Positions 35,558 through 44,558 are shown, counted from the first letter of the stretch. The stretch is DNA of 64,000 nt from Nocardia flavorosea (GCF_015477805.1 NZ_JADLQL010000006.1:124001-188000); one strand, 5' to 3'. Program-made: numbers and translations. Notes: generated from the sequence alone by a model not told the origin.

Positions 35558-36133
35558 TCAGACGTTCACGCCGTAGTCGCGGGCGATCCCCGCCAGCCCC
35601 GAGGCGTAGCCCTGCCCGATCGCGCGGAACTTCCATTCCGCACCGTTGCGGTAGAGCTCACCGAAAACCATCGCGGTCTCGGTCGAAGCGTCCTCGGTCA
35701 GGTCGTAGCGCGCCAGCTCGGTACCGTTGGCGCGGTCAACGACCCGGATGAACGCGTTGCGTACCTGCCCGAACGACTGCTGGCGCGTATCCGCGTCGTG
35801 GATGGAGACGGGGAAGAAGATATTGGTGATCGTCTCGGGCGTGGCCGCCAGGTCGACGTTGATCACCTCGTCGTCGCCCTCGCCCTCGCCGGTGAGGTTG
35901 TCACCGGTGTGCTCGATGCTGCCCTCCGGGGAGCGCAGGTTGTTGTAGAACACGAAGTGCTGGTCCGAGACGACCTTGCGCTCCGGGCCGGTGGCGATGG
36001 CACTGGCGTCCAGGTCGAATTCCGCACCGGTGGTGGAGCGGACGTCCCAGCCCAGGCCGACCGCAACCGCGGTCAGGTTGGGTGCTTGCTTGGACAGCGA
36101 GACATTGCCGCCTTTGGCGAGACTGACGCTCAT
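35558..36133 (-). CDS. TerD-family stress protein
   Basis: A 191-residue single TerD domain: MSVSLAKGGNVSLSK start, the GLGWDVRSTTGAEFDLDASA repeat, FVFYNNLRSPEGSIEHTGDNLTGEGEGDDE (the Asp-rich Ca2+ site) and ending GELYRNGAEWKFRAIGQGYASGL. AGGAG is eight bases upstream of the ATG. TerD proteins bind Ca2+ and associate with membranes in stress response. Two CNNM-type transporter genes lie downstream on the same strand after a 116-base gap, which holds the 29-codon ORF. Confidence 0.95.
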   Translation of the reverse strand: MSVSLAKGGNVSLSKQAPNLTAVAVGLGWDVRSTTGAEFDLDASAIATGPERKVVSDQHFVFYNNLRSPEGSIEHTGDNLTGEGEGDDEVINVDLAATPETITNIFFPVSIHDADTRQQSFGQVRNAFIRVVDRANGTELARYDLTEDASTETAMVFGELYRNGAEWKFRAIGQGYASGLAGIARDYGVNV

Positions 36134-36423
36134 TTCTGCTACTCCTGATCTCGTACGGTCAACGAATGCCCTGCGTTGTGCTGTGAACTGCCCGCGACGC
36201 CCTGGACCGATACCACAGTCCGCCGCCGGGCGGCCGCGCCACCGAGTCGAGTGATCGCGATCCGGCGCCCGCGACCCGGGAGCCGCGCACTGCGGACAGG
36301 ATGGACATGTGCAGCCCGAACACCCGGCCGGCGCGTACCGGTGCTGTCACGGATTCCCGCGCGTGGACATACAACCCACACTAGCACGCGGCACTGTATG
36401 GTTTGTGGGAAGGGAGGTGACCG

Positions 36424-36819
36424 ATGTCGTCCCTACTGAGAATCGGCGAATTCGCCACACGCGCCGAGGTCAGCCCGCGAACGATCGACTACTACACGAG
36501 TCTGGGCCTGCTGACCCCGGCCGAACGCACCGCCGGCGGCTATCGTCTCTACGACGACGCCGATATCGCGCGGGTCCACCTGATCCGGCAACTCGAAGCC
36601 CAGGGTCTCTCACTCGAGGAGATCACCAAGGCTCTCACCTCCGGAACCGGCGATATCGGCGACGCCTTGGCACGTCTCGACGACGACCTGAAACTCCTGC
36701 ACTCGGTCGCCGAAACCGCTCCCGCCGAGGTCCACGGCCTGCTGACACTGATCAGCGCTCGCGTCCACTCCCTGATCACCGTGGCGCTGCAGATACCACC
36801 CGATATCCCGATCCTGTGA
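36424..36819 (+). CDS. MerR-family transcriptional regulator
   Basis: A 131-residue regulator with the MerR winged helix-turn-helix (RIGEFATRAEVSPRTIDYYTSLGLLTPAERTAGGYRLYDD) and a C-terminal coiled coil. No Cys metal-sensing motif is present, so it is not a mercury or copper sensor. GGGAGG lies five bases before the ATG. The TerD gene is divergent, with a 290-base gap between them, so the regulator may act on it. No further context is visible. Confidence 0.9.
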   Translation: MSSLLRIGEFATRAEVSPRTIDYYTSLGLLTPAERTAGGYRLYDDADIARVHLIRQLEAQGLSLEEITKALTSGTGDIGDALARLDDDLKLLHSVAETAPAEVHGLLTLISARVHSLITVALQIPPDIPIL

Positions 36820-37031
36820 ACCGGGACGCCGGCACGAGGAACAACGGCCTGTCCCTCGATGGCCTCGGTGCCCGCACTCCACCGGCACACCGCGGCACGC
36901 GCATCGGGCCCGGCTCTCCGGACAGGGGCACGAAGAGGCGTTGTCCGGCCGGCGACAGGTGCCCCCGGCAGCTCGCCACGCCGAGGTCGTGAACGAAACC
37001 GCCAGGGGCGCCCGTCATCGCACCGCCCGTA

Positions 37032-38225
37032 TCAGCGGCCGAGTAGACCCTCACCGATATAGCTGCCCGAGCCGACTCCGGGCGGAATCGCGAATACCGC
37101 GGAGCCGACCGGGACGGTCCATTCGTTGAGCGCGTCGAATTCGTCGAGGCGTCGCTGAACGGGCACGAACTGGGCAGTGATATCGCGCTGGAACGAGACG
37201 AACAGAAGTCCCGAGTTCGATACCTCCCCCGGCGCCGGCGGATCGTCGTAGTTGTAGACGCGCCGGAAGATCCGTTCACCCGGATGGGTGTGGCGGGCGC
37301 GGGCGATATGCGCGCTCGGCGGGATGACCGGTATGCCGTTACGGTCGGTCGCCGCGAAATCCGGTTCGTCGGATTCGTGCGTGCCGGTCAGCGGAGCCCC
37401 GGTGGCCAGTGTGCGGCCGACGCTGAGTTCGCGGCCCGGCCGGTCCAGTTCGTCCCAGGTGTCCAGTTCCATCCGGATCCGCCGCAACACCATCGAGGTC
37501 CCGTCACGCATCCAGGACCGGTCGCTGCCGTCGTCCCACACCAGGGGATCGAAATCCGCGGTGCCGGGCTCCGGATTGGTCGTACCGTCCACCTGGCCCA
37601 TCAGATTGCGCATCGTGGTCCCCGGGGCCTCGGTGCCCCGGGCCCGGCGGAATCCGCGCTGTATCCACCGCACAGTGACCAGTGACCTGACGTTCTTCAC
37701 CAGAACCCGCACCGCGTGCGCGACCGTGACCGGATCGTCGGAACACACCTGCAGACCCAGATCTGCACCGGTGTAGGCCGGATCGAGGCGGTCGATCGAG
37801 AACGCGGGCAGCGGCATCAGCCACGCTGGCGCGGCCTCCGGCCGGCCGAGTGCCGCGAAGACGCCCGGTCCGTAACCTATGGTCACGGTGAGCCGGGCCG
37901 GCGCGGCGGCCAGTTCGGGTTCGGTATCCGCGAGTGCGGGCCGGCCCTGGGTGAGCCGGGCGATATCGGCGGTCCAGACCTTCATGATGCCGATCAGCTC
38001 GGCGGGACCGACCCGCGGCAACAGATCGAGGCCGACGAACAACGCATGCGCTTGCGGCGGCGTGGTCGCGATCCCGGCTTGGCGCGGGCCGTCCCAGGCG
38101 ACGGTGTCGGTTCCGGTGGCGGCCGCCGCCGGCCGGCTCCCGTCGGCGACCCCGTAGATTCCCGCACCGACTCCCGCGGCACCGACGGCGGCGGCACTCG
38201 AACCGAGCAGCCGCCGCCGGGTCAT
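37032..38225 (-). CDS. DyP-type haem peroxidase, Tat-exported
   Basis: A 397-residue exported peroxidase. The Tat-like signal begins MTRRRLLGSSAAAVGAAGVG. The DyP fingerprint GQVDGTTNP (GxxDG, with the catalytic Asp) is in the middle, and the proximal haem His region reads IPPSAHIARARHTHPGERIFRR. It resembles EfeB-type enzymes, which oxidise dyes or handle haem/ferrous iron, but efeU and efeO are absent here. It lies 22 bases downstream of the copper chaperone gene on the same strand, a probable operon. ATG at 38225 gives the Tat signal; the frame extends further upstream, overlapping the chaperone. Confidence 0.92.
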   Translation of the reverse strand: MTRRRLLGSSAAAVGAAGVGAGIYGVADGSRPAAAATGTDTVAWDGPRQAGIATTPPQAHALFVGLDLLPRVGPAELIGIMKVWTADIARLTQGRPALADTEPELAAAPARLTVTIGYGPGVFAALGRPEAAPAWLMPLPAFSIDRLDPAYTGADLGLQVCSDDPVTVAHAVRVLVKNVRSLVTVRWIQRGFRRARGTEAPGTTMRNLMGQVDGTTNPEPGTADFDPLVWDDGSDRSWMRDGTSMVLRRIRMELDTWDELDRPGRELSVGRTLATGAPLTGTHESDEPDFAATDRNGIPVIPPSAHIARARHTHPGERIFRRVYNYDDPPAPGEVSNSGLLFVSFQRDITAQFVPVQRRLDEFDALNEWTVPVGSAVFAIPPGVGSGSYIGEGLLGR

Positions 38226-38247
38226 CGTTCGCCGCCGCGGTTCCCGC

Positions 38248-38802
38248 TCACCCACCGTGTGCGGGGGTCGACGGGGCGGCCGGGGCGCCGGCGGGATGGC
38301 CGCCGCCCGGTTGGTAGTTCTCCTGTGCACCCGCGAAATCCCGGACCTGTGCGGTGAATGTCTTGGTGGACCGGTCCTCGAATTCGAGCGTGATCTCGGT
38401 TTCCGCACCGGGGGTGAGCGGAGCGAGCAGATCCATCAGCATCAGATGGTCGCCACCGGCCGCGAGCGTGTAGGTCCCACCGGCGGGGATGACGAAACCT
38501 CCGGCCTTCGGCCGCATCACCGGTGCACCGGTATCTCCCGGGGCGATCTCGTGGAGCTCGGACCATCCGGCCGCCGGTGAGGACGCGGCGACCACGCGAA
38601 CCTCGGTATCGGCGGAATTGCGGAATTCGGCGAAAGCCGCCGTCATCCCGGAATCGGCGGCCTTCACCCACTGTTCGTGGACGACCACCGAATCGGCCTG
38701 CCGGCCCATGGATTCGGCATTGTCGGTGGAACACGCGCCCGAGAGGGCGGCGGCACAGGACAGCGCCGCCGCGAAGGCGCCGCGTCGGATAGATGTTTTC
38801 AT
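38248..38802 (-). CDS. Periplasmic copper chaperone PCu(A)C
   Basis: A 184-residue lipoprotein-like secreted protein (signal SCAAALSGAC with lipidatable Cys24). The PCuAC domain shows the copper ligands: ELHEI (His), APVMRPK (Met), GGDHLMLMDL (H-x-M). The C-terminal tail is Gly/Pro-rich. PCuAC delivers Cu(I) to cytochrome oxidase or other secreted cuproenzymes. It is upstream of the DyP peroxidase with 22 bases between. The 5' region contains eight copies of an octanucleotide repeat from 57 bases before the ATG. Confidence 0.9.
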   Translation of the reverse strand: MKTSIRRGAFAAALSCAAALSGACSTDNAESMGRQADSVVVHEQWVKAADSGMTAAFAEFRNSADTEVRVVAASSPAAGWSELHEIAPGDTGAPVMRPKAGGFVIPAGGTYTLAAGGDHLMLMDLLAPLTPGAETEITLEFEDRSTKTFTAQVRDFAGAQENYQPGGGHPAGAPAAPSTPAHGG

Positions 38803-38858
38803 GTGTGATCACTTTCGGAAATCGGATGGGCGCGTCATTCCCGGATCGCGGGTCGCGG

Positions 38859-38926
38859 CACAAGGGCACAAGGGCACAAGGGCACAAGGGCACAAGGGCA
38901 CAAGGGCACAAGGGCACAAGGGCACA
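38859..38926. repeat. Octanucleotide tandem repeat (CACAAGGG x 8.5)
   Basis: Eight perfect, contiguous copies of CACAAGGG from 38859 to 38922, then a partial CACA. The copies show no variation. It lies upstream of the copper chaperone start (nearest copy 57 bases away), so slippage could alter promoter or leader length. The unit length of eight is not a multiple of three, so it is unlikely to be coding. Unusual in this GC-rich genome because of its perfect identity. Confidence 0.95.
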
Positions 38927-39248
38927 GCGAGTACACGGATCGCGCCTGCGGATATCGAGTGACGAGACAGCCCGCGGGCGAGGACGCGCAGTTTCGGTGG
39001 GGTCGAGACCTCGTTCATGTCTCGACTCGTCGTCAGGCGGAAACGTTCTGCCACTGCCGCTTTACGGCTTCGAGCACGGTCGGTCCCGGAGCGGGCCGGC
39101 GATGTCACTGCCGGAGGCCGCTCGGCGCTACAGCCGGCGGCTGATCGATGGCCGATCGGCGGCCCTGCCGAAAGCCGGCCGGTGCGGTAGCCGGCAACCC
39201 GTTGTTCCGTAGCTCTACCGTCCTGCTCGGCGTTTCGCGAGTGGCGGA
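38927..39248. other. Gene-free interval between the repeat and the membrane protein gene
   Basis: About 320 bases with no convincing coding frame, RNA gene or hairpin recognised. Open frames here are short, basic, and Arg/Ser/Gly-rich. It may hold the promoter for the copper chaperone gene, whose 5' end lies beyond the repeat. Confidence 0.5.
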
Positions 39249-39761
39249 TCAGGCGGCGAAAGGAGGTCCGCGGGTGCCGGTGCCGGAGAGATCGAAAAGC
39301 CGCGGTGTGCGGACGACCCGATACATCGTCACCGGCACGCACAGCGTCCGGTCGATGGGGCCGGGCGCCGGGGCCGGCACTACGCGCCGGAGGGTGGATG
39401 CCGCCCAGCGGGAACCGCGCTCGGCGGCATCGACGAGATAGGCGCCCGCGACAACCGCCACCAGATGTGCCCAGAACATCCGGCCGTCGGCCGGGTCGCC
39501 GTGCGGGTGCGTATCCATCAGCGACAACGCGAGATGACCGAACGCCTGCGCGGCCGCGAGCGCCCCCATCAATCGAACGCGCGATATTCCGCGCATCGAT
39601 CCGGTCACCCAGCCGATGGCTGCGCATACGGAGACAAGAAGCAGGAAACCGGCTTCGGACGGAAGCGCTCCACCGCCGGCGCTGTGCGCCGCGGCCGTGA
39701 CGATCGCCGACAGCGCACCGACGGATGCGCCACGCAGTACGTGATTCACATCCGGCGCCAT
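39249..39761 (-). CDS. Small membrane protein of unknown function, beside copper genes
   Basis: A 170-residue protein with four hydrophobic segments (about residues 10-28, 38-58, 62-82 and 95-110) and a polar, Pro-rich C-terminal tail. A Thr-His-Pro-His-Gly-Asp motif lies near the second half. No family assignment is certain. It faces the same way as the copper chaperone, upstream of it, with a 450-base gap. A role in copper or membrane biology would be inference from position. Confidence 0.75.
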   Translation of the reverse strand: MAPDVNHVLRGASVGALSAIVTAAAHSAGGGALPSEAGFLLLVSVCAAIGWVTGSMRGISRVRLMGALAAAQAFGHLALSLMDTHPHGDPADGRMFWAHLVAVVAGAYLVDAAERGSRWAASTLRRVVPAPAPGPIDRTLCVPVTMYRVVRTPRLFDLSGTGTRGPPFAA

Positions 39762-40270
39762 ATCGGAAGTTTAGCTTCTACTACCGGATGTAGTTGAATC
39801 GGCAGGCACCGCAGCGGATCGGCGCACCGTGCTGCAGCGGACCCGCAACGGACTGCACACGCCGTACACCGCGCAACGGTCGTATGGACCGTCGAAGCTT
39901 TCTCGCGCGGCCCGATCTCATTCCATCCCTGGACCGACCTGAACGCGGTTCGTCCGACGAGAAAACGGCGGGCAGTCGACCGGCGAACAGGCCGAACACG
40001 ACTCGTCACGGGATCGCGGTTTGCGTTCGACGTGGCCCGTACGGCATCTTTGCACCAGGAGAGCCGGGAAGCCTGGTCGGCATACCCGGCTTTCACGTGG
40101 GCCGGGTCGACACCGACGAAAGAGGCCCCGCGCCGATGAGCTCACCTCCACCCCCTACCTCAGGCTCCTGGCCCGGGATACGGCGGATCACCGCCGTCCC
40201 GCGCACAGAGACCGCTGCCACCCCTCGGCAACGGCGGCATCCCCGACATCTACGGGCAAGGGGTCCGACC
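39762..40270. other. Gene-free interval
   Basis: About 510 bases between the membrane protein start and the alpha/beta hydrolase start. The open frame that continues upstream of the hydrolase is Arg/Pro-rich and lacks a hydrolase-like sequence. No RNA gene or strong hairpin recognised. Some promoter elements for the two divergent genes must lie here, but I cannot place them. Confidence 0.45.
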
Positions 40271-41185
40271 ATGCCGCCGCATCTTTCGGAACCGCCACGT
40301 ATCGGAAAGGGACGGCAGGCCAATGGAAACGGCTATCTGAACACCTCCAGCAGTGAAGTCATCGGCCTGTGGTGCACCCGGCAACTCCAGGAATGGGACA
40401 CTGCCCACCGGCGGTGGACCATCATGACTTCGGCCGGCCCCACCCGGGTCGTGGCCCTCGGCCATGAACACGAGCCGGGGCCAACGGTTGTGGTGATCCC
40501 GGGAACGAATATGAACACCGCGGCCTCGCTCCCCTTTCTGGCGAGACTGGCGACGCGCCACCGGGTCATCGCCCTCGATGTACCGGGCCAGCCCGGTCTC
40601 AGCGCGCCACAACGACCACGTAAAGACCGGCTCGCCTGGTACGGGCACTGGATCGGCGAAGCGCTCGAGCAGACCGTGCCCGACACGGCCGTACTGCTCG
40701 GGCATTCGCTGGGTGGCGCGATCGCCTTGGCCTGCCCACCCCGACGAGTCGCCGGCCGAGTACTGGTGGCGCCGGCCGGGTTGGTTCGCCTGAAAGTACC
40801 GCCACGCCTGCTCGCGGCAACCATGACCTGGCTCGCCGCGCCCGCACACGACCGCACACAACGCCTCCTGCGCCTGATGACAGGCCCGGAGCAGACTGTG
40901 GCACCGCACCTGACGGAGTGGATGACTCTTGTCGCCCGCTACTGTCGGACCACCCTGGCGCCCGCCCCACTGGCTCCCGCAGTGCTCGAGCGATGCCGGT
41001 CGGCACCGTGTGTGGTGGCCACCGGCTCCCACGACATCTTCCTGCCACCCGACCGGCTGGAACCCGCCGTCCGCGAACTGCTCGGAAGCGAACTACACGT
41101 GCTCGAGGGCTGTGGACACCTGGCCTTCGACGACGACCCGGCCGGTGTCGTGGCACTGGTGGACGATCTCACCGGACGCCTGTGA
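40271..41185 (+). CDS. Alpha/beta-hydrolase
   Basis: A 304-residue hydrolase. The oxyanion region VVVIPGTNMN comes first, then the nucleophile elbow GHSLGG (Ser), an acid Asp in GSHDIFLPP and the base His in GCGHLAFDD. The N-terminal 30 residues are polar. AAGGGG is seven bases upstream of the ATG; the frame is open further upstream to 39794 but looks non-coding. The substrate is unknown. It ends at a strong hairpin that separates it from the GbsR gene. Confidence 0.88.
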   Translation: MPPHLSEPPRIGKGRQANGNGYLNTSSSEVIGLWCTRQLQEWDTAHRRWTIMTSAGPTRVVALGHEHEPGPTVVVIPGTNMNTAASLPFLARLATRHRVIALDVPGQPGLSAPQRPRKDRLAWYGHWIGEALEQTVPDTAVLLGHSLGGAIALACPPRRVAGRVLVAPAGLVRLKVPPRLLAATMTWLAAPAHDRTQRLLRLMTGPEQTVAPHLTEWMTLVARYCRTTLAPAPLAPAVLERCRSAPCVVATGSHDIFLPPDRLEPAVRELLGSELHVLEGCGHLAFDDDPAGVVALVDDLTGRL

Positions 41186-41236
41186 TATCGACCGACCGGC
41201 CGGACAGCGTCGGAGTAGGCCGAATCGGATTGCCTC

Positions 41237-41272
41237 GGCAGTGCTGGGTTGCCCAACCGGGGCAGCACTGCC
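41237..41272. terminator. Bidirectional hairpin terminator
   Basis: GGCAGTGCTG (41237-41246) pairs perfectly with CAGCACTGCC (41263-41272), with a nested GGTT/AACC in the loop. It lies between the convergent hydrolase and GbsR genes, as expected for a terminator without a U-tract, which is usual in actinobacteria. Confidence 0.75.
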
Positions 41273-41341
41273 CCGGCCGTGCCGCGTGCACCTTCGGGAC
41301 CGGCATCGACCACCCACTGTCGTGGCAGATCAGCGCGCAGA

Positions 41342-41830
41342 TCAGTCGGGAAACATTTCGCGGCGGTGCTTCTGCCAGCGGCCCATCATCTCGGGAAGTT
41401 CGGCGCGCATGAACCGATAGAACTCCAGCGTTTCGCGGACCCGACGGCCGCCGGGACGAGCGGCGTCGAGCAGTTCGACCCCCTCGCCGAGAAACCGCAG
41501 GGCCCGGTCGAGAGATTCCTGACGCTGACCGGTGATCGCGGACCAGACATCCTCGTCGTACACACGATACGTGTCGGCACGCGCGCCGGGTTCGCGTTCG
41601 CGGCCGAGCAACCCGGCTTGGACGAGGTAGCGGACGGCGCCCGAGATCGCGGCGGGACTGACCTGCAACCCGGTCGATAGTTCTTGGGCGGTGTAGCGCT
41701 CGGCATCGTCGGCGAGGACGTAGGCGAAGACCCGCGCCGCCATCCGCGGTGTGCCCGAGTCCGCCAGCAACAGCGCGAACTGCTCGACGAACCGCAGGAC
41801 CGCCTGTTCCTGCTGGTCCTGCTCGTCCAC
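41342..41830 (-). CDS. GbsR/MarR-type transcriptional regulator
   Basis: A 162-residue helix-turn-helix protein with AARVFAYVLADDAERYTAQELSTGLQVSPAAISGAVRYLVQ and a wing ending GARADTYRVYDEDVW. A long C-terminal helical region follows. GTG at 41830 is preferred over ATG at 41857 because GAGGAGG lies five bases upstream. It is divergent from the ABC exporter genes and an AT-rich dyad lies between them, so it probably represses the exporter. Ligand unknown. Confidence 0.88.
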   Translation of the reverse strand: MDEQDQQEQAVLRFVEQFALLLADSGTPRMAARVFAYVLADDAERYTAQELSTGLQVSPAAISGAVRYLVQAGLLGREREPGARADTYRVYDEDVWSAITGQRQESLDRALRFLGEGVELLDAARPGGRRVRETLEFYRFMRAELPEMMGRWQKHRREMFPD

Positions 41831-41885
41831 CCAGACCTCCTCTACCCCTATCGGCACATGCAGCTACATCATAGCCTTCAAACTA

Positions 41886-41901
41886 TTCACACATTTGTGA
41901 A
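41886..41901. promoter_or_regulatory. Inverted repeat, likely GbsR operator
   Basis: TTCACA, spacer CATT, TGTGAA: perfect 6-bp arms. It lies in the AT-rich gap between the GbsR gene and the ABC exporter, 20 bases upstream of the exporter ATG. Confidence 0.6.
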
Positions 41902-41921
41902 AGAAATGTACGCTGAGGGGT

Positions 41922-42836
41922 ATGGATACCGCCGTCGCAATCTCCGAGTTGCGCAAGACTTTTGGCCGCACCACCGCGCTCGACGGCCTGGACCTGGACG
42001 TCCGGCGAGGCGAGGTCCACGGCTTCCTCGGCCCGAACGGCGCCGGGAAGACCACGACCATCCGGGTCCTACTCGGACTTCTACGCCCCGACAGCGGCTC
42101 GGTCGAACTACTGGGCGGGGATCCCTGGCGGGACGCGGTCGCGTTGCATCGCCGCCTGGCCTACGTCCCCGGCGATGTGGAACTGTGGCCGAACCTCACC
42201 GGCGGAGAGGCGATCGACGTATTCGCCCGGCTGCGAGGCGCGGTGAACACGACCCGTCGCGAAGAGCTGATCGAACGGTTCGACCTGGACCCGACGAAGA
42301 AGGCCCGCACCTACTCGAAGGGCAACCGGCAGAAGGTCGCGCTGATCGCGGCCCTGGCCTCGGACGCGGATCTGTTCCTGCTCGACGAACCCACCGCCGG
42401 GCTCGACCCCTTGATGGAAGTGGTGTTCCAGGATGTGGTCGCCGAGGTGAAGGCCCGGGGCGGTACGGTTCTGCTGTCCAGCCACATCCTGGCGCAGGTC
42501 GAGAAACTCGCCGACCGGGTGAGCATCATCCGCAGCGGTCGGGTCGTGCAGACGGGCACCCTCAGCGAGCTCCGGCACCTGACCCGCACCACGGTCGAAG
42601 CCGTGACCGAACGCCCGGTCGGGGACCTGAGCGCGCTGGCCGGCGTCCACAATGTGATCGCCGAGGACGGCCGGGTCCGTTTCGATGTCGATACCGACGC
42701 ACTCGACGCCGCCATCGCGGCGGTCAGCCGCGCCGGGGTTCGCGCGCTCACCAGCCACCCGCCCACGCTCGAAGAGCTCATGCTGCGCCATTACGGCGAC
42801 GAACTCACCGCCGCAGGCAACGGAGCAGGCGAATGA
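41922..42836 (+). CDS. ABC exporter ATP-binding subunit
   Basis: A 304-residue ATPase. Walker A is GPNGAGKTT (near residue 40) and the signature region is TYSKGNRQKV, a degenerate LSGGQ. Walker B is DLFLLDEPTAGLD, followed by SSHIL as H-loop. The C-terminal 80 residues contain a regulatory domain. This is the DRR/TnrB-like class that powers antibiotic or lipid export. Its stop overlaps the permease ATG. Confidence 0.95.
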   Translation: MDTAVAISELRKTFGRTTALDGLDLDVRRGEVHGFLGPNGAGKTTTIRVLLGLLRPDSGSVELLGGDPWRDAVALHRRLAYVPGDVELWPNLTGGEAIDVFARLRGAVNTTRREELIERFDLDPTKKARTYSKGNRQKVALIAALASDADLFLLDEPTAGLDPLMEVVFQDVVAEVKARGGTVLLSSHILAQVEKLADRVSIIRSGRVVQTGTLSELRHLTRTTVEAVTERPVGDLSALAGVHNVIAEDGRVRFDVDTDALDAAIAAVSRAGVRALTSHPPTLEELMLRHYGDELTAAGNGAGE

Positions 42837-44503
42837 CGACCACGACAATACATTCCGGCACACCCGCCGCGGCCCCGATCGATCCGCAGCAGACCACCTG
42901 GCGCGACACTCTGGCCGGTACCGGCGCGCTGGTACGGCTCGATCTGCGGCGGGACCGGATCAAGCTCCCCGCATGGGTCCTCGGCATCACGCTGATGAGC
43001 GTCTACTACGCCTCGGCACTGCAGCAGGTATACACAACTCCCGAAGACCTGCGGGCCGTCAGCCAGTTCAGCGAGGGCGTCGTCGGCGCGCTGATCTCCG
43101 GCCCCGGATACGGCGTGGCCGATCCCACCATCGAATCGGTGATCGTCGCCGTCTACGGCCTGTACTACCTGCTGCTCGCCGCGCTGATGAATATCCTGCT
43201 CATCTCCCGGCACACCCGCGTCGAAGAACAGACCGGACGTGCCGAACTCGTCCGCGCCAATGCCGTCGGCCGCCATGCCCAGCTCACCGCCGCACTCGTC
43301 CTCGCGGTCATCGCGAACCTCGCGGTGACCCTGCTGATCGCCGGTTCGTTCGCCGCGGCCGGACTCGATACCTCCGACGCCCTACTGTTCGGTGCCAGTG
43401 TCGGTGCGGCGGGCTTGATCTTCGCCGCGATCACCGCGGTCACCGTGCAGATCACCGAATACTCCCGCGCCGCATCCGGGCTCGCGGGTCTGGCACTGGG
43501 CATCGCCTATGTCATCCGCGCGGCCGGCGATGCCGTCCGGGAAGGTGGCAGCGCGTTGTCGTGGCTGTCCCCGCTGGCCTGGTCACAGCAGACCCGCGCC
43601 TACGCCGACGGGCGTTGGTGGCCGCTGCTGCTTTCGGCCACGCTGGTTCTGGCAGTCACCGCGGTGGCCTATTTCCTCTCCTCGCGCCGCGACCTCGGTG
43701 CCGGGCTGGTACCGCCGCGTCCCGGCCACCGGGCGGCGCCCGCCTGGCTGGCCACACCGGTAGCGTTGGCGGCACGCCTGCAACGGGCCGGGCTCATCGG
43801 CTGGACTTGTGCCCTGGTGGCCAGTGGCGCGCTCTACGGCGGGATCGGCAATACCATCGTCGATTCCTTCGACGACCTGCCCGACCAGGTCGTCGACGTC
43901 ATGGGCGGCGATGCGAGCCGTATGCTCGACGGCTACCTCGGCACGATGGCGTTCTTCGACGCCCTGCTGGTCACGGTTTTCGCGATCCTCGCCGTGCAAT
44001 CCCTGCGCACCGAGGAAACCACCGGCCGCACCGAACCGGTGCTCGCCACCGCGACCGGCCGGGTGGTCTGGTTCACCGGGTACATCGGCGTCGCGGCGCT
44101 CGGCGTGCTCGCCCTGCTAGCCACGACCGGCCTGGCATTCGGGATTGCGCTGGCCCTGTCGGTCGGCGACGCCGGCTACGTGGTCGACGGCCTCGTATCC
44201 CACCTCGTATTCGCGCCCGCGGTGTTGCTCGTACTGGCGATTGCCGCACTGCTCTACGGCATCCTCCCACAGGCGATCGGCGCCACCTGGGCTCTGTTCG
44301 GGGTCGCCCTGGTCCTCGGTTTCTTCGGCCCGATCATGAACCTGCCGCAGTGGGTCCATGATCTGTCCCCGTTCCAGCACGTGGCGCGTATTCCGATGGA
44401 GGAGCTGCGCTGGCCGGCGTTGATCGTGCTGACCGTCCTTGCGGCCGTATCCGCTGCCGTCGGCGCCTACCGATTCCGGGAGCGCGATCTGGACGCGACA
44501 TGA
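42833..44503 (+). CDS. ABC exporter permease (12 TM, ABC-2 type)
   Basis: A 556-residue permease with about 12 transmembrane segments in two repeated halves, each starting with a RLDLRRDRIKLPAWVLG or RLQRAGLIGWTC type segment and containing a G-S-H-like TRVEEQTGRAELVRA motif. The ATG overlaps the ATPase stop (ATGA), so the two subunits are translated together. It is an antibiotic or drug exporter by family resemblance. A very strong hairpin terminator follows. Confidence 0.92.
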   Translation: MTTTTIHSGTPAAAPIDPQQTTWRDTLAGTGALVRLDLRRDRIKLPAWVLGITLMSVYYASALQQVYTTPEDLRAVSQFSEGVVGALISGPGYGVADPTIESVIVAVYGLYYLLLAALMNILLISRHTRVEEQTGRAELVRANAVGRHAQLTAALVLAVIANLAVTLLIAGSFAAAGLDTSDALLFGASVGAAGLIFAAITAVTVQITEYSRAASGLAGLALGIAYVIRAAGDAVREGGSALSWLSPLAWSQQTRAYADGRWWPLLLSATLVLAVTAVAYFLSSRRDLGAGLVPPRPGHRAAPAWLATPVALAARLQRAGLIGWTCALVASGALYGGIGNTIVDSFDDLPDQVVDVMGGDASRMLDGYLGTMAFFDALLVTVFAILAVQSLRTEETTGRTEPVLATATGRVVWFTGYIGVAALGVLALLATTGLAFGIALALSVGDAGYVVDGLVSHLVFAPAVLLVLAIAALLYGILPQAIGATWALFGVALVLGFFGPIMNLPQWVHDLSPFQHVARIPMEELRWPALIVLTVLAAVSAAVGAYRFRERDLDAT

Positions 44504-44558
44504 CCGCGCCGGCCGCCGGAACACACGATTTGCCGGTCACCGGAAAACGGCCGGGAAG

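Noticed and set aside
38859..38926. CRISPR array
   Set aside because: The units are 8 bp and contiguous without spacers, so this is a simple tandem repeat.
39794..40270. N-terminal extension of the alpha/beta hydrolase
   Set aside because: The composition is Arg/Pro-rich without hydrolase features, and a ribosome site precedes the ATG at 40271.
41684..44503. A 939-codon fused regulator/ATPase/permease frame on the plus strand
   Set aside because: The first part is antisense to the GbsR gene and in a different frame from the ATPase; the permease has its own coupled ATG at 42833.
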